Source: Brevibacillus_H sp041920465
Lineage (GTDB): Bacteria > Bacillota > Bacilli > Brevibacillales > Brevibacillaceae
NCBI GenBank assembly: GCA_041920465.1
Contig: JBHGXW010000026.1
Coordinates: forward strand, 5,234 to 69,233
Direction: 5' to 3'
DNA length: 64,000 bases
Shown here: positions 51,362 to 61,045 of the stretch, one piece after another
Layout: every line of letters starts with the position of its first letter
How positions within the stretch are numbered: position 1 is the stretch's first letter
Notes under the pieces: generated by a model
The model's database searches: none
The model's input: only the letters and a program-made list of their open reading frames with translations
Told to the model about the DNA's origin: nothing
Translations under genes and position numbers: made by a program

Positions 51362-52429
51362 GTGCAAAAGGCAATGATTGGCGATTTACAGTTGGAATCG
51401 GGAGAAATTCTGAAACAAGTAGAAATAGGATATAAAACGTACGGTACATATGATCGCCAAAGAGGGAATGCGATCCTTGTGTGTCATGCGCTTACTGGTG
51501 ACGTATATGCCGTAGGCGACGAGAATCGTCCGGGGTGGTGGGAAGGACTAATCGGTCCCGGAATGCCTATCGATACAAACGAGTATTTTGTGATTTGCAG
51601 CAACGTCTTGGGCGGGTGTTACGGTTCAACCGGTCCTGCAAGCATAAATCCGGAGACTAACCGCCCGTATGGTTCGCGTTTTCCGATTGTGACGATTCGG
51701 GACATGGTCCGGGCCCAGCGACGCCTTCTGGAAAAGTTGGGGATAGAACGCTTGTACGCGGTGATCGGCGGCTCCATGGGCGGAATGCAAGTGTTCGAGT
51801 GGGCAGTGGAATATCCTGATATGATGGAATTGGTTATTCCGATTGCCACCTGTACGCGGCTCTCAGCCATTTCGATTGCGTATAACGATGTAGGCCGTCA
51901 AGCGATCAAGAACGATCCGGAATGGCTCGGTGGGGATTACTATCCTGGCGCAGGTCCGACCAAAGGTCTTGCTGTCGCCCGAATGGTTGGCATGATTACG
52001 TACCGCACCGCCGAATTATTTGAAGAGCGTTTCGGTCGAAGCTTGCAGCAGGAATCTGGCAGGTCATCGTTTGATATTACCTTTCAGATTGAAAGCTATC
52101 TCCGTTATCAAGGGGAGAAGCTGGTGGAACGGTTTGACGCCAACAGCTACCTATGTCTATTGCGGGCGATGGACTCACACGACATTGGAAAAGGGCGGGG
52201 CGGCATCGAGCAGGCATTGTCCCGTATCCAGGCTAAAGTTCTCATGATCGGTATCACCAACGATTTGCTGTATCCCATTGAACATCAATGGGAGATGGCC
52301 CAGTTAATGCGGAAACATCAAATTGAAGTGGATTTCCATACGATTGATTCCAAATTCGGTCATGACGCGTTTTTGGTTGAATTCACCAGAATGGGAAGGA
52401 TTGTTGCTCCCTTTTTTAAAGGGAAATAA
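51362..52429 (+). CDS. metX: Homoserine O-acetyltransferase
   Basis: A 355-residue alpha/beta hydrolase that activates homoserine for methionine synthesis. The nucleophile is Ser138 in GGSMGGMQ; catalytic Asp lies in ITNDLLYP and His in KFGHDAFL. CHALTGD and YGSTGPASINP are further MetX signatures. Acyl donor (acetyl versus succinyl) cannot be fixed from this reading. The GTG at 51362 has GGAGGGGAG upstream. Regulation by the SAM-I riboswitch agrees with the function. Confidence 0.95.
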   Translation: MQKAMIGDLQLESGEILKQVEIGYKTYGTYDRQRGNAILVCHALTGDVYAVGDENRPGWWEGLIGPGMPIDTNEYFVICSNVLGGCYGSTGPASINPETNRPYGSRFPIVTIRDMVRAQRRLLEKLGIERLYAVIGGSMGGMQVFEWAVEYPDMMELVIPIATCTRLSAISIAYNDVGRQAIKNDPEWLGGDYYPGAGPTKGLAVARMVGMITYRTAELFEERFGRSLQQESGRSSFDITFQIESYLRYQGEKLVERFDANSYLCLLRAMDSHDIGKGRGGIEQALSRIQAKVLMIGITNDLLYPIEHQWEMAQLMRKHQIEVDFHTIDSKFGHDAFLVEFTRMGRIVAPFFKGK

Positions 52430-52880
52430 GGATCACCACTTCTACTTGTTTAGACACGGCAGAAGTTTGAAGCTCCAATTGGGCATCCGCTTCCTTTGCC
52501 TGCCATTGGCTGATTGATCCGGCAATGATCCCGCATTCCAGCATAAGCGAACGTTCCAGCCTGTCCGGATCAATATGCGAAAACACGGAGTGCGTGAGGG
52601 AGAAGCGGTACAATCGGTTGTTTTCCTCCAAAAGCTCCAATTTGCCAAGTCCCAGACGGATAAATGGAAGAACGAGATCGTGGGCGGATTGAATCGAGAT
52701 TTGTGCTCCAATCTCTTTTCCCAGCCAGTACAGAATAGGCCCTTCGCTCTCACCCAGAAGCTTGCGGGTCAATGAGTCGCGGAGCATGTAGAACCCGAGA
52801 TAAGGCATATTTAACTGCTCCAGGTGAGCCATCGTTTGCGGAGAAAACAAAGTGACAAGCGGATCGACCAGGTGGCGCAT
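52416..52880 (-). CDS. yslB: YslB family protein (DUF2507)
   Basis: A 154-residue protein of the DUF2507 family with a vinyl-reductase-like 4VR/heme-NO-type fold region (LLGESEGPILYWLGKEIGAQ, FIRLGLGKLELLEENNRLYRFSLTHSVF). Function unknown. It is located next to sdhC as in B. subtilis, although here it is divergent. AAAGGAGG precedes the ATG. Its 3' end overlaps metX by 14 bases in convergent orientation. Confidence 0.87.
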   Translation of the reverse strand: MRHLVDPLVTLFSPQTMAHLEQLNMPYLGFYMLRDSLTRKLLGESEGPILYWLGKEIGAQISIQSAHDLVLPFIRLGLGKLELLEENNRLYRFSLTHSVFSHIDPDRLERSLMLECGIIAGSISQWQAKEADAQLELQTSAVSKQVEVVILISL

Positions 52881-53356
52881 GTGAAATCCTCCTTTTTGAA
52901 AAACACAGATTTAGTTAAACCTATGAATAAATGGAGAATCGCATGACGAATTTCTACTACTTATATGGCTTATATGGCGATCTCTATCAATTCGGCAGAA
53001 AAAACCTCTTGAATGCCCAACATTGGCGCTCATTCAAGAGGTTTATTCTATCGTTGGAATTAGTCTACTGATTATCTTGACGCTTTTTGGGGACAGGAGT
53101 ACAATAGTTTTTGGTCACATATTTGACATTCTTTTTTCCGTATTCCGACACAATTTTACATGATTTTGACAAGCAACTGATTTGTAAGCGCCTACCTTTA
53201 TAATAGAATGGGAATCGAATCATTTGCTTTTTACAAATCTGTGAAAGGGTGTGTCTAACAAAACAGAGATTGGGACAGGATAGGGAGGAAAGAAAATAGC
53301 ATCAGATTTAGCAAGTAGGACAAAAGACAACAGTTCATTGAGGGGGGGACCCATGC
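52881..53356. other. Intergenic regulatory region between yslB and sdhC
   Basis: This 476-base gap holds a strong hairpin (53002-53044) and the sdh promoter region. A perfect TATAAT (53199-53204) has no ideal -35; TTGACA lies 27 bases upstream (53166-53171). Between them TGTAAGCGCCTACC (53183-53196) matches the CcpA cre consensus at 12 of 14 positions, so carbon catabolite control is possible. The leader to sdhC is about 150 bases. Confidence 0.5.
53002..53044 (-). terminator. Orphan intrinsic terminator on the minus strand
   Basis: A perfect 14-bp stem AAACCTCTTGAATG/CATTCAAGAGGTTT with a 15-base loop. On the minus strand it is followed by further T residues (TTTTTTCTG). No minus-strand gene lies upstream of it, so it could end an untranslated RNA or act as a leader attenuator of yslB. 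Confidence 0.75.
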
Positions 53357-53968
53357 ATGGCTAGCAGCCAGCACTTTTTACGTCACAGGCTTCATTCTTT
53401 ATTAGGTTTGTTTCCCGTAGGAATGTTCTTGGTTTTTCACTTGGTGGCAAACTACCAAGCAACCAGAGGCGCGGAAGCTTACAATCAAGCGGTTGGATTG
53501 ATCGATAAAATTCCATTCCTTATTTTCCTTGAATTCGGTCTGATTTACATACCGCTCTTTTTCCATGCCGTCTATGGTCTTCACATTGCATTCCAAGCGA
53601 AACACAACGTAAACAACTACGGTTATTTGCGCAATCATTTATTCCTGTGGCAGCGGATTACGGGCGTTATTACTCTTATTTTTATCTCCTGGCACGTATG
53701 GCAGACCCGGATTCAAAAAGCGTTGGGTCAAGTTACTGTTAACTATGACATGATGCACGATATTTTCTCCAATCCGGCAATGAGAATTTTCTATGCGGTC
53801 GGTATTCTTTCTGCAGTCTTCCACTTTTCCAATGGACTTTGGTCGTTCCTTGTTCATTGGGGAATTACTGTTGGTCCGCGTTCGCAACGCATCGCGACAT
53901 ACCTGACCATGGGTGTGTTCGTAATTATCTCCATCATCGGCTTACGCGCGTTGTCGGCATTCGTTTAA
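53357..53968 (+). CDS. sdhC: Succinate dehydrogenase cytochrome b558 subunit
   Basis: A 203-residue membrane subunit with five helices and the di-heme histidines (RHRLHSLLGLFPVGMFLVFHL, FFHAVYGLHIAFQ, ISWHVWQTR, FHFSNGLWSFLVHWG). It anchors SdhAB and reduces menaquinone. The start has a G-rich site (GAGGGGGGG) upstream. It leads sdhCAB. Confidence 0.96.
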   Translation: MASSQHFLRHRLHSLLGLFPVGMFLVFHLVANYQATRGAEAYNQAVGLIDKIPFLIFLEFGLIYIPLFFHAVYGLHIAFQAKHNVNNYGYLRNHLFLWQRITGVITLIFISWHVWQTRIQKALGQVTVNYDMMHDIFSNPAMRIFYAVGILSAVFHFSNGLWSFLVHWGITVGPRSQRIATYLTMGVFVIISIIGLRALSAFV

Positions 53969-53989
53969 TAGGAATAGGGGGAAGCAATC

Positions 53990-55753
53990 ATGGCCAAAGG
54001 CAAATTAATAATCGTCGGCGGTGGTCTGGCCGGCTTAATGGCAACCATCAAAGCGGCAGAAAAAGGTGTACCGGTAGACTTATTCTCCCTTGTACCAGTG
54101 AAACGTTCTCACTCGGTCTGTGCGCAGGGGGGGATTAACGGTGCGGTAAATACCAAAGGCGAAGGCGATTCTACCTGGGAACACTTCGATGACACCATCT
54201 ACGGAGGAGACTTCCTTGCTAACCAACCGCCGGTAAAAGCAATGTGTGATGCGGCACCGGGTATTATTTACATGCTGGACCGGATGGGCGTAATGTTTAA
54301 CCGCACCCCTGAGGGTTTGCTGGATTTCCGTCGTTTTGGCGGAACGAAGCACCATCGTACCGCATTTGCGGGTGCTACAACCGGCCAACAGCTGCTCTAC
54401 GCATTGGACGAGCAGGTTCGCCGTTTTGAAACAGAAGGTTTGGTTACCAAGTACGAATATTGGGATTTCCTTGGAATTGTACAAGATGATGCGGGCGTAT
54501 GCCGTGGTATTACCGCGCAAAACATGCGTACCAGCGAGATCCAGTCCTTTGTTGCTGATGCGGTTATCTTGGCAACTGGCGGACCTGGAATCATTTTCGG
54601 CAAATCTACCAACTCCATCATTAATACAGGTACAGCTGCTTCTGCTGCTTACCAGCAAGGTGTTATTTATGCAAACGGTGAGTTTATCCAGATTCACCCG
54701 ACAGCTATTCCAGGGGATGACAAGCTGCGCCTGATGTCTGAATCGGCCCGCGGTGAAGGCGGACGCGTATGGACTTATCGTGACGGGAAACCTTGGTACT
54801 TCTTGGAAGAAAAATATCCTGCATACGGTAACCTCGTTCCTCGTGACATTGCTACCCGCGAAATCTTCCATGTTTGCGTAGATTTGAAGCTGGGTATCAA
54901 TGGCGAGAACATGGTGTATCTTGACCTGTCTCATAAAGACCCGAGAGAGTTGGACGTTAAACTCGGCGGTATCATTGAGATTTACGAAAAATTCGTGGGT
55001 GAAGACCCTCGCAAGGTTCCAATGAAAATCTTCCCTGCCGTTCATTATTCCATGGGCGGAATGTGGGTTGACTATAACCAAATGACCAATATCCCTGGCC
55101 TGTTCGCAGCCGGTGAGTGCGATTATTCTCAACACGGCGCTAACCGTCTTGGTGCTAACTCCCTTCTCTCCGCAATTTACGGCGGTATGGTGGCTGGTCC
55201 GAAAGCGATTGAGTATATCAACGGCTTGGCGAAGTCCTCCAGTGACTTGTCCAGCGCCATGTTTGACAGCTACACCAAGAAAGAACAAGAAAAATATGAA
55301 AACATCCTGAAAATGGATGGAACGGAAAACGCCTATATGATTCACCGCGAATTGGGTGAGTGGATGACGGATAACGTTACCGTGGTACGCTTCAATGACC
55401 GTCTGAAGAAAACGGACGAGAAGATTCAAGAGCTGATGGAACGCTATAAACGCATCAACATCAACGATACGCAGCGTTGGAGCAACTCTGGTGCTTCCTT
55501 TACCCGTCATCTCTGGAACATGCTGATTCTCGCTCGCGTAATCACTCTTGGCGCATTAAATCGTAACGAAAGCCGCGGTGCGCATTACAAACCTGAGTTT
55601 CCTGAGCGTAACGATGAGCAATTCCTGAAAACGACAATGGCCAAATTCAACCCAGACACTCTTGCTCCCGACATCTATTACGAAGACGTGGACATTTCCT
55701 TGATCCCGCCGCGTAAACGCGACTACTCGCAGAACAAGAAGGGAGGACATTAA
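53990..55753 (+). CDS. sdhA: Succinate dehydrogenase flavoprotein subunit
   Basis: A 587-residue subunit that oxidises succinate to fumarate with covalently bound FAD. The dinucleotide fold VGGGLAGLMA is at residues 9-18; His41 in RSHSVCAQGG is the FAD attachment site; the active-site region includes HPTAIPG and SESARGEGGRVW. AGGGGGAAGC precedes the ATG. Twenty-one bases separate it from sdhC. Confidence 0.97.
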   Translation: MAKGKLIIVGGGLAGLMATIKAAEKGVPVDLFSLVPVKRSHSVCAQGGINGAVNTKGEGDSTWEHFDDTIYGGDFLANQPPVKAMCDAAPGIIYMLDRMGVMFNRTPEGLLDFRRFGGTKHHRTAFAGATTGQQLLYALDEQVRRFETEGLVTKYEYWDFLGIVQDDAGVCRGITAQNMRTSEIQSFVADAVILATGGPGIIFGKSTNSIINTGTAASAAYQQGVIYANGEFIQIHPTAIPGDDKLRLMSESARGEGGRVWTYRDGKPWYFLEEKYPAYGNLVPRDIATREIFHVCVDLKLGINGENMVYLDLSHKDPRELDVKLGGIIEIYEKFVGEDPRKVPMKIFPAVHYSMGGMWVDYNQMTNIPGLFAAGECDYSQHGANRLGANSLLSAIYGGMVAGPKAIEYINGLAKSSSDLSSAMFDSYTKKEQEKYENILKMDGTENAYMIHRELGEWMTDNVTVVRFNDRLKKTDEKIQELMERYKRININDTQRWSNSGASFTRHLWNMLILARVITLGALNRNESRGAHYKPEFPERNDEQFLKTTMAKFNPDTLAPDIYYEDVDISLIPPRKRDYSQNKKGGH

Positions 55754-55755
55754 TC

Positions 55756-56505
55756 ATGGCCGATAAAACGATTCATTTAATTATTACTCGTCAGGACAGC
55801 CCTGAGAGTGCGCCATATACTGAAGAGTTCAAAATCCCGTACCGTCCGAACATGAACGTTATCTCTGCTTTGATGGAGATTCAGCGTAATCCGACCAATG
55901 CACAGGGACAAAAAACCAAACCGGTCGTTTGGGAATCCAACTGCCTGGAGGAAGTTTGCGGAGCATGCTCAATGGTGATCAACGGCAAGCCGCGCCAAGC
56001 TTGCAGCGCTTTGATTGACAAGCTGGAGCAGCCTATCCGCATCGCGCCGATGAGCACATTCCCGGTTATGCGCGACTTGTCGGTTAACCGTAACCGCATG
56101 TTTGATGCGCTCAAGCGCGTAAAAGCATGGATTCCGATTGACGGTACTTACGATCTCGGCCCTGGTCCGCGCATGCCGGAAGTAGATCGCCAATGGGCGT
56201 ATGAGCTGTCCAAGTGCATGACCTGTGGTGTCTGCCTTGAAGCCTGTCCAAACGTAAACGAGAAATCTTCCTTCATTGGACCATTCGCGATTTCGCAAGT
56301 CCGTTTGTTCAACCAGCATCCGACTGGCCAAATGAACAAGCATGAGCGCTTGGAAGCCCTGATGGATAAAGGCGGTATCGGTGATTGCGGCAACTCGCAA
56401 AACTGTGTCCGTTCCTGCCCGAAAGGTATTCCGCTCACAACATCGATTGCGCACATGAACAAAGAAACAACCAGATACGCAATCCGATCCTTCTTCTTCT
56501 CCTGA
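55756..56505 (+). CDS. sdhB: Succinate dehydrogenase iron-sulfur subunit
   Basis: A 249-residue subunit with three clusters: [2Fe-2S] in CLEEVCGACSMVINGKPRQAC, [4Fe-4S] in CMTCGVCLEACP, and [3Fe-4S] in CGNSQNCVRSCPKGIP. It carries electrons from FAD to the cytochrome b subunit. It begins two bases after the sdhA stop codon. Confidence 0.97.
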   Translation: MADKTIHLIITRQDSPESAPYTEEFKIPYRPNMNVISALMEIQRNPTNAQGQKTKPVVWESNCLEEVCGACSMVINGKPRQACSALIDKLEQPIRIAPMSTFPVMRDLSVNRNRMFDALKRVKAWIPIDGTYDLGPGPRMPEVDRQWAYELSKCMTCGVCLEACPNVNEKSSFIGPFAISQVRLFNQHPTGQMNKHERLEALMDKGGIGDCGNSQNCVRSCPKGIPLTTSIAHMNKETTRYAIRSFFFS

Positions 56506-56518
56506 TATTTGGAATGGA

Positions 56519-56551
56519 AAAAGAACTTGGTCTGTGCCAAGTTCTTTTTTT
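56519..56551 (+). terminator. Terminator of the sdhCAB operon
   Basis: AAAGAACTTGG pairs with CCAAGTTCTTT around a six-base loop and is followed by T7. Confidence 0.92.
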
Positions 56552-56653
56552 CGTATAACAAAGCCACAGCGGACGAAGTCTTTTCCACTTCCGAGTATAC
56601 CTGCTACCTTTCCATGGAAAACTGATGGAAAGAAGAGTAGTAGGAGGACCGGA

Positions 56654-59600
56654 ATGAAAAAAATCATTTCTTTTTGTTTGGCGGTATTGTTCGTTCTTTA
56701 TCCTTTTCAAACAGAAAAAGCGATTCAAAGCATGTCGATTCAAACAGTTCCTGCCATAACCGAAGCTACAGCAACAACCGCAACTGCATCTATGGTGGCT
56801 TCTTCCAGAAATCCGGATGATTCCATTCTTCGACAGGTGCTGGCAGATTTATATGAGGAGACCCCGCACTTCCTGCAGTCAAAGAAATGGGCGGGAGTCA
56901 GGACGGAGCAGTCAGATGAATGGGAAACATTGAATGGCGTCATTCAAGGGGAGCAGATGCTACAAGCGGCATCTTCCACGCTGGATATGATCGAGGCGAG
57001 AAAAGCGTGGAAAGAGGCGGGGGTAAAAGGCGAGGGAATGTTGGTTTCCATCGTCGACACCGGTGTGAATCCGAAACATCCCGATATGCGGCCTCCCAAG
57101 GACAAAAGACAGGCGCTTGCCAAAACGGGTTCTGCCAATAAGGTAATCGCTGGCTACAATTGGGCTGATCGGAATCAACAGACCCAAGATGAGGGCGAAT
57201 CCCAGCATGGTATGCATGTGGCTGGAATTGTGGCAGCCAATGGCAAGCTGAAAGGTGTCGCACCGGAATCACAGCTGTTAAGTCAAAAGGTATTCAGCAA
57301 CTATCAAGGGGAAGTATCCGGGTTAAGTGAATCGATCTTGTTTGCCATCAACGATTCAATTGCAAAAAAAGCGGATGTAATTAATCTAAGCCTGGGATCC
57401 TCCGCCGGGTACGTAGATGATACCAGTGTCGAGCAGTTGGCGATCAAAAGAGCGGTAGATCATGGTGTAGTCGTGGTGGCTGCGGCAGGAAATGACGGAT
57501 ATTTTGGCAGCGACAAGGTTCGTTCGGAGAATGCGGATTACGCGATGATCGGTTCGCCAGGAATCGCTCCGGATGCATTGTCAGTCGCATCCGCGAATGC
57601 AACAATTCTGGCTGGAGTCAGCTTCGAAGTCTCGGGTGCTGATGACGTGAAGAGAGTGGTTTATTTGGTAGGACGTCCATCATCGGGCGACCCGCTTAAT
57701 CCGACACAAACGCTGGCGGATGAACACGAGCTGGTTTACGTCGGGAAAGGCAAAAAGGAAGATTACAATATCTCGGTCAAGGGAAAGGTTGTCTTGGTTG
57801 AACGGGGGGATATTCCGTTTGATGAAAAGCTGAAATTTGCCAAGGAGGCGGGTGCCGTCGGCGTGATTGTCTTCAACAATCAGTCCGGCCCGTTAGTGAT
57901 GAGTGCCAATGAAACCAAAGGCATTCCTTCTGTCTCCATCCTGAAGCAGATGGGAGAAAAATTGGCAGCCAAGCTGAAAAAAGGCAAAAAATTAACCATT
58001 CGCTTCGATGGTGCATACGCTCAAAACGATCTGCCTTACCCCAATGGAGGAACCATATCGCCATTCTCCTCCTGGGGACCGACGCCCGATCTGCAGTTTA
58101 AGCCGGATATCACGGCTCCCGGCGGAGGAATCCTCTCCACCGTACTGCAAGATGATTATGCCGTAAAAAGCGGTACCTCAATGGCAACCCCGCATGTTGC
58201 CGGAGGAATGGCATTAATCAAGGAGGCCTACCTGAAGCGGGGACACAATCTGCAAGGGCGCGCACTGGTCGAAACACTGAAGGCTGCCGTGATGAATACG
58301 GCAGAACCGATTATTGATCCAAACGAGATACCAACCTCGGACGATAACAGCAAACAGGCCCCCAGCCAAATGGAAGTACCTTATTCGGTTCGTGTGCAAG
58401 GTGCCGGCATGATGCAAATCGCCAAAGCAATCAAGACACCTGTGGTGATTACGGATCGAAAAGGCAAAGCTGGCATATCGCTGGGAGAAGTGGGCAACTC
58501 GACTACCTTCTCCTTATTTCTGGATAACAAATTTGGCAAGAAGGCGGTTACCTATACGGTCTCGGATGAATTTGGCGTTTTGACTGACCAGCGGAAGGAC
58601 GGTCAAAACCTTTTAAAAGAAGGGCGGCTGCCGGGTGCTTCTGTGACGTTTACGCAGCGGAAGGTGACCGTGGCGCCGGGACAGCGGCAAGAATTGAAAG
58701 TGACGCTTACGATCCCGAAAGATAGTGAGAAAAATATTTTTGCGGAAGGTTACATCTCGTTCAGGCCGGAGCAGGAGGGAGTGCCGATCCTTCACGTTCC
58801 TTACATGGGTTTCTACGGCGACTGGGAAGAACCACGGATAATCGACCCGCCGATGTGGGAAGCCAACAGCCAAGAAAAGCGAACCGGCATTAAGACCACC
58901 TGGTATCGGGACAAGGAAAATGACAAATGGAAATATCGGGATTATCTAGGGGTGACCGGTGTTGACGAGAACGGAAACGTACAGGTGGATCCTGCGCATA
59001 TCGCCTTTTCCCCCAATCAGGACGGACATTACGACATAGCGGCTCCCTCGATCACCTTCCTGCGTAATGCCAGGCATGTATCCATCGATATTGTGGATTC
59101 CTCCGGCAAGCTGGTCCGGCCGCTGGTTCGAGACGAAAAGGTAACCAAGTTTGACCAATCAAAGCTTGGCACTCCCTACTATTACACGGAGAAAAAGGAG
59201 TGGGCCTGGGACGGCAAGGTGTATGACCCGCAAAAGGGGGAGTATAAAACAGCGCCTGATGGAACATACCGTTTCATGATACGAGCCAAAAACGATGGCC
59301 GGCATGCCAATTGGCAATCTGTCTCTCTGCCGATTCAACTGGATACCAAGGCACCGTCACTGTCTGCCTCCATAAGCGGTAACATGGTAAAATGGAACTC
59401 TCGCGACAAGGATGTCCAGGGATATATTCTGTATGTGAATGGCAAGAAGGCAGGAGGTCCCTATTCTGCCGCGCAGCGGAGTGCCACGATTACACAACCT
59501 CAAAAAAAGATCACTCTGGTCGCATACGACTACGCCGGCAATATTACGATTAAGCACGTAAATGGCCAAAGTGACATTACCGCACCGTATATCATCTTTC

Positions 59601-60502
59601 CTAACAATATTTATGAACAGGTGCTGGTCACCAAGGAGAAGAATGTACCGATTCTGGGAAAGGTAAGCGGTGAGGACATGCTGGATCGGGTAAAACTGTA
59701 CATAGCCGGCCAGCCCGTGTCCGTTGCGGAAGACGGCAGCTTCCAAACCGTCCTTACCTTAACGGAAGGATTAAATTATGTAACTTACAGCGCAACAGAC
59801 GTGTACGGCAACAATCGGCAGTTTACCCAAAGAGTCGTTGTCGATTCGACTTCGCCGGAAGTCACGCTGTTAAATGACGGAACGGAAGAAGTAATGGTGG
59901 ACGCTAAAACCAATCGTATGGTGCTGCCAATTCGCTTCAGTTATAAGGACAGCAATTATAAAGGAAGCGTGGTCTTCAACGGGGAGTCACTGGCCAATTG
60001 GGAGGAAGAACAACTGGAGCTGCCTGTCAAAAAAAGCTTTACGCAGCTTGTCTCTTTGCGGCAGGGGGATAACAAGCTGTTGATTGAAGGAAAGGACGAT
60101 GCAGGGAACGTTACCGCTCTGCCGCTCCATATATATGCCGAGCCCAAAGCCGGATCGCTCGTTCTCTACAACCAGGAACAGCATTATACCTATAAGGCCA
60201 AACCGGCTCCGCTTCCGCAAATCGGTTTTACAAAAGCAAGCTATGAAGGAGAAGTGGGAGAAACCATTTTGACGCAAGGAAGAGTCACTTCAACCCTCCC
60301 TGTCCAGCTATATGTTTATTATGGTGAAAACCGTCTGATGGCGGATGTAAACGATCAGGGTGAATTTCGATTGCCGCTGACCGTTGATAAGCCCGGCAAA
60401 GAAGATGTTACGCTGGTAGTCGTTGATCTGCTGGGACGGGAAAGCAAGGTAGTAGCCAACATCATCGGGAAAATCAGTGAGCGGAAGGGGAATGCGAAAT
60501 AG
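56654..60502 (+). CDS. Large secreted S8 (subtilisin-like) serine protease
   Basis: A 1282-residue secreted protease with signal peptide (residues 1-26). Catalytic triad: Asp135 (SIVDTGVN), His185 (QHGMHVAG) and Ser509 (GTSMATPHVAG). A protease-associated (PA) domain is inserted at about 340-460. After the catalytic domain come an Fn3-like C5a-peptidase-type domain (about 590-720), a FlgD-like region starting SPNQDGHYDI (about 790) and further Ig-like beta domains. No LPXTG or SLH anchor is seen. Lactocepin/Vpr-like architecture. GGAGG precedes the ATG at 56654. It is not part of the B. subtilis sdh-gerE neighbourhood. Confidence 0.92.
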   Translation: MKKIISFCLAVLFVLYPFQTEKAIQSMSIQTVPAITEATATTATASMVASSRNPDDSILRQVLADLYEETPHFLQSKKWAGVRTEQSDEWETLNGVIQGEQMLQAASSTLDMIEARKAWKEAGVKGEGMLVSIVDTGVNPKHPDMRPPKDKRQALAKTGSANKVIAGYNWADRNQQTQDEGESQHGMHVAGIVAANGKLKGVAPESQLLSQKVFSNYQGEVSGLSESILFAINDSIAKKADVINLSLGSSAGYVDDTSVEQLAIKRAVDHGVVVVAAAGNDGYFGSDKVRSENADYAMIGSPGIAPDALSVASANATILAGVSFEVSGADDVKRVVYLVGRPSSGDPLNPTQTLADEHELVYVGKGKKEDYNISVKGKVVLVERGDIPFDEKLKFAKEAGAVGVIVFNNQSGPLVMSANETKGIPSVSILKQMGEKLAAKLKKGKKLTIRFDGAYAQNDLPYPNGGTISPFSSWGPTPDLQFKPDITAPGGGILSTVLQDDYAVKSGTSMATPHVAGGMALIKEAYLKRGHNLQGRALVETLKAAVMNTAEPIIDPNEIPTSDDNSKQAPSQMEVPYSVRVQGAGMMQIAKAIKTPVVITDRKGKAGISLGEVGNSTTFSLFLDNKFGKKAVTYTVSDEFGVLTDQRKDGQNLLKEGRLPGASVTFTQRKVTVAPGQRQELKVTLTIPKDSEKNIFAEGYISFRPEQEGVPILHVPYMGFYGDWEEPRIIDPPMWEANSQEKRTGIKTTWYRDKENDKWKYRDYLGVTGVDENGNVQVDPAHIAFSPNQDGHYDIAAPSITFLRNARHVSIDIVDSSGKLVRPLVRDEKVTKFDQSKLGTPYYYTEKKEWAWDGKVYDPQKGEYKTAPDGTYRFMIRAKNDGRHANWQSVSLPIQLDTKAPSLSASISGNMVKWNSRDKDVQGYILYVNGKKAGGPYSAAQRSATITQPQKKITLVAYDYAGNITIKHVNGQSDITAPYIIFPNNIYEQVLVTKEKNVPILGKVSGEDMLDRVKLYIAGQPVSVAEDGSFQTVLTLTEGLNYVTYSATDVYGNNRQFTQRVVVDSTSPEVTLLNDGTEEVMVDAKTNRMVLPIRFSYKDSNYKGSVVFNGESLANWEEEQLELPVKKSFTQLVSLRQGDNKLLIEGKDDAGNVTALPLHIYAEPKAGSLVLYNQEQHYTYKAKPAPLPQIGFTKASYEGEVGETILTQGRVTSTLPVQLYVYYGENRLMADVNDQGEFRLPLTVDKPGKEDVTLVVVDLLGRESKVVANIIGKISERKGNAK

Positions 60503-60576
60503 CATTCCTCTTTTTCCCTATACAGGAAAGTTTAATCACTTTAAAGAGAGCCTATTAATAGAAAAGGAGCATTCTT

Positions 60577-60966
60577 ATGTTTTATCACGGGGTAAACAGA
60601 GAATACATCTATCAGCAGTATCCTGTACTTTCACCTCGGCGGAGCGTTTCGCACAAAAACAAAGAGCAGCGCATGGATCGCCGCCATTTGATGGAGAAAT
60701 TCGGGATTGAACCTATTCATTTACTGGAATCAAGCGATCACTATCCGGTAGATCGCTGTATTCAAGAGTGCTTGGAATTTGGTGATACGGTACTGGAATT
60801 CGCCACCTTGCCAGACCCGTTGTGGCAGTTAAGCCGGCACGAAGTAGGGGTTACGGTGCTAGATGTGAGAAACGCATCATCGGTTTACGTGACTCTCGAA
60901 GATGAACATCTGAGAGAGTTTTTACATGCCGTGCCTATTCGGGTAATCGATGTAAAAATCAAATAA
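60577..60966 (+). CDS. Hypothetical protein
   Basis: A 129-residue soluble protein, Arg/His-rich in its first 40 residues (SPRRSVSHKNKEQRMDRRHLMEKFG), with a mixed alpha/beta C-terminal part (VGVTVLDVRNASSVYVTLEDEHLREFL). I recognise no family. AAAAGGAG lies seven bases before the ATG, so it is probably expressed. It stands 74 bases after the protease gene. Confidence 0.65.
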   Translation: MFYHGVNREYIYQQYPVLSPRRSVSHKNKEQRMDRRHLMEKFGIEPIHLLESSDHYPVDRCIQECLEFGDTVLEFATLPDPLWQLSRHEVGVTVLDVRNASSVYVTLEDEHLREFLHAVPIRVIDVKIK

Positions 60967-61045
60967 AAAGCTTGTTTCTGCCAAAATTCGACATTATAAT
61001 ATTTTTAAGCGTGTCAAATAACACCACGGAAAGGAAAAGTGTGGC

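Noticed and set aside
54080..55510. 476-codon open frame antisense to sdhA
   Set aside because: Shadow of the highly codon-biased sdhA gene; no ribosome binding site or domain signature, and the sense frame is unmistakable.
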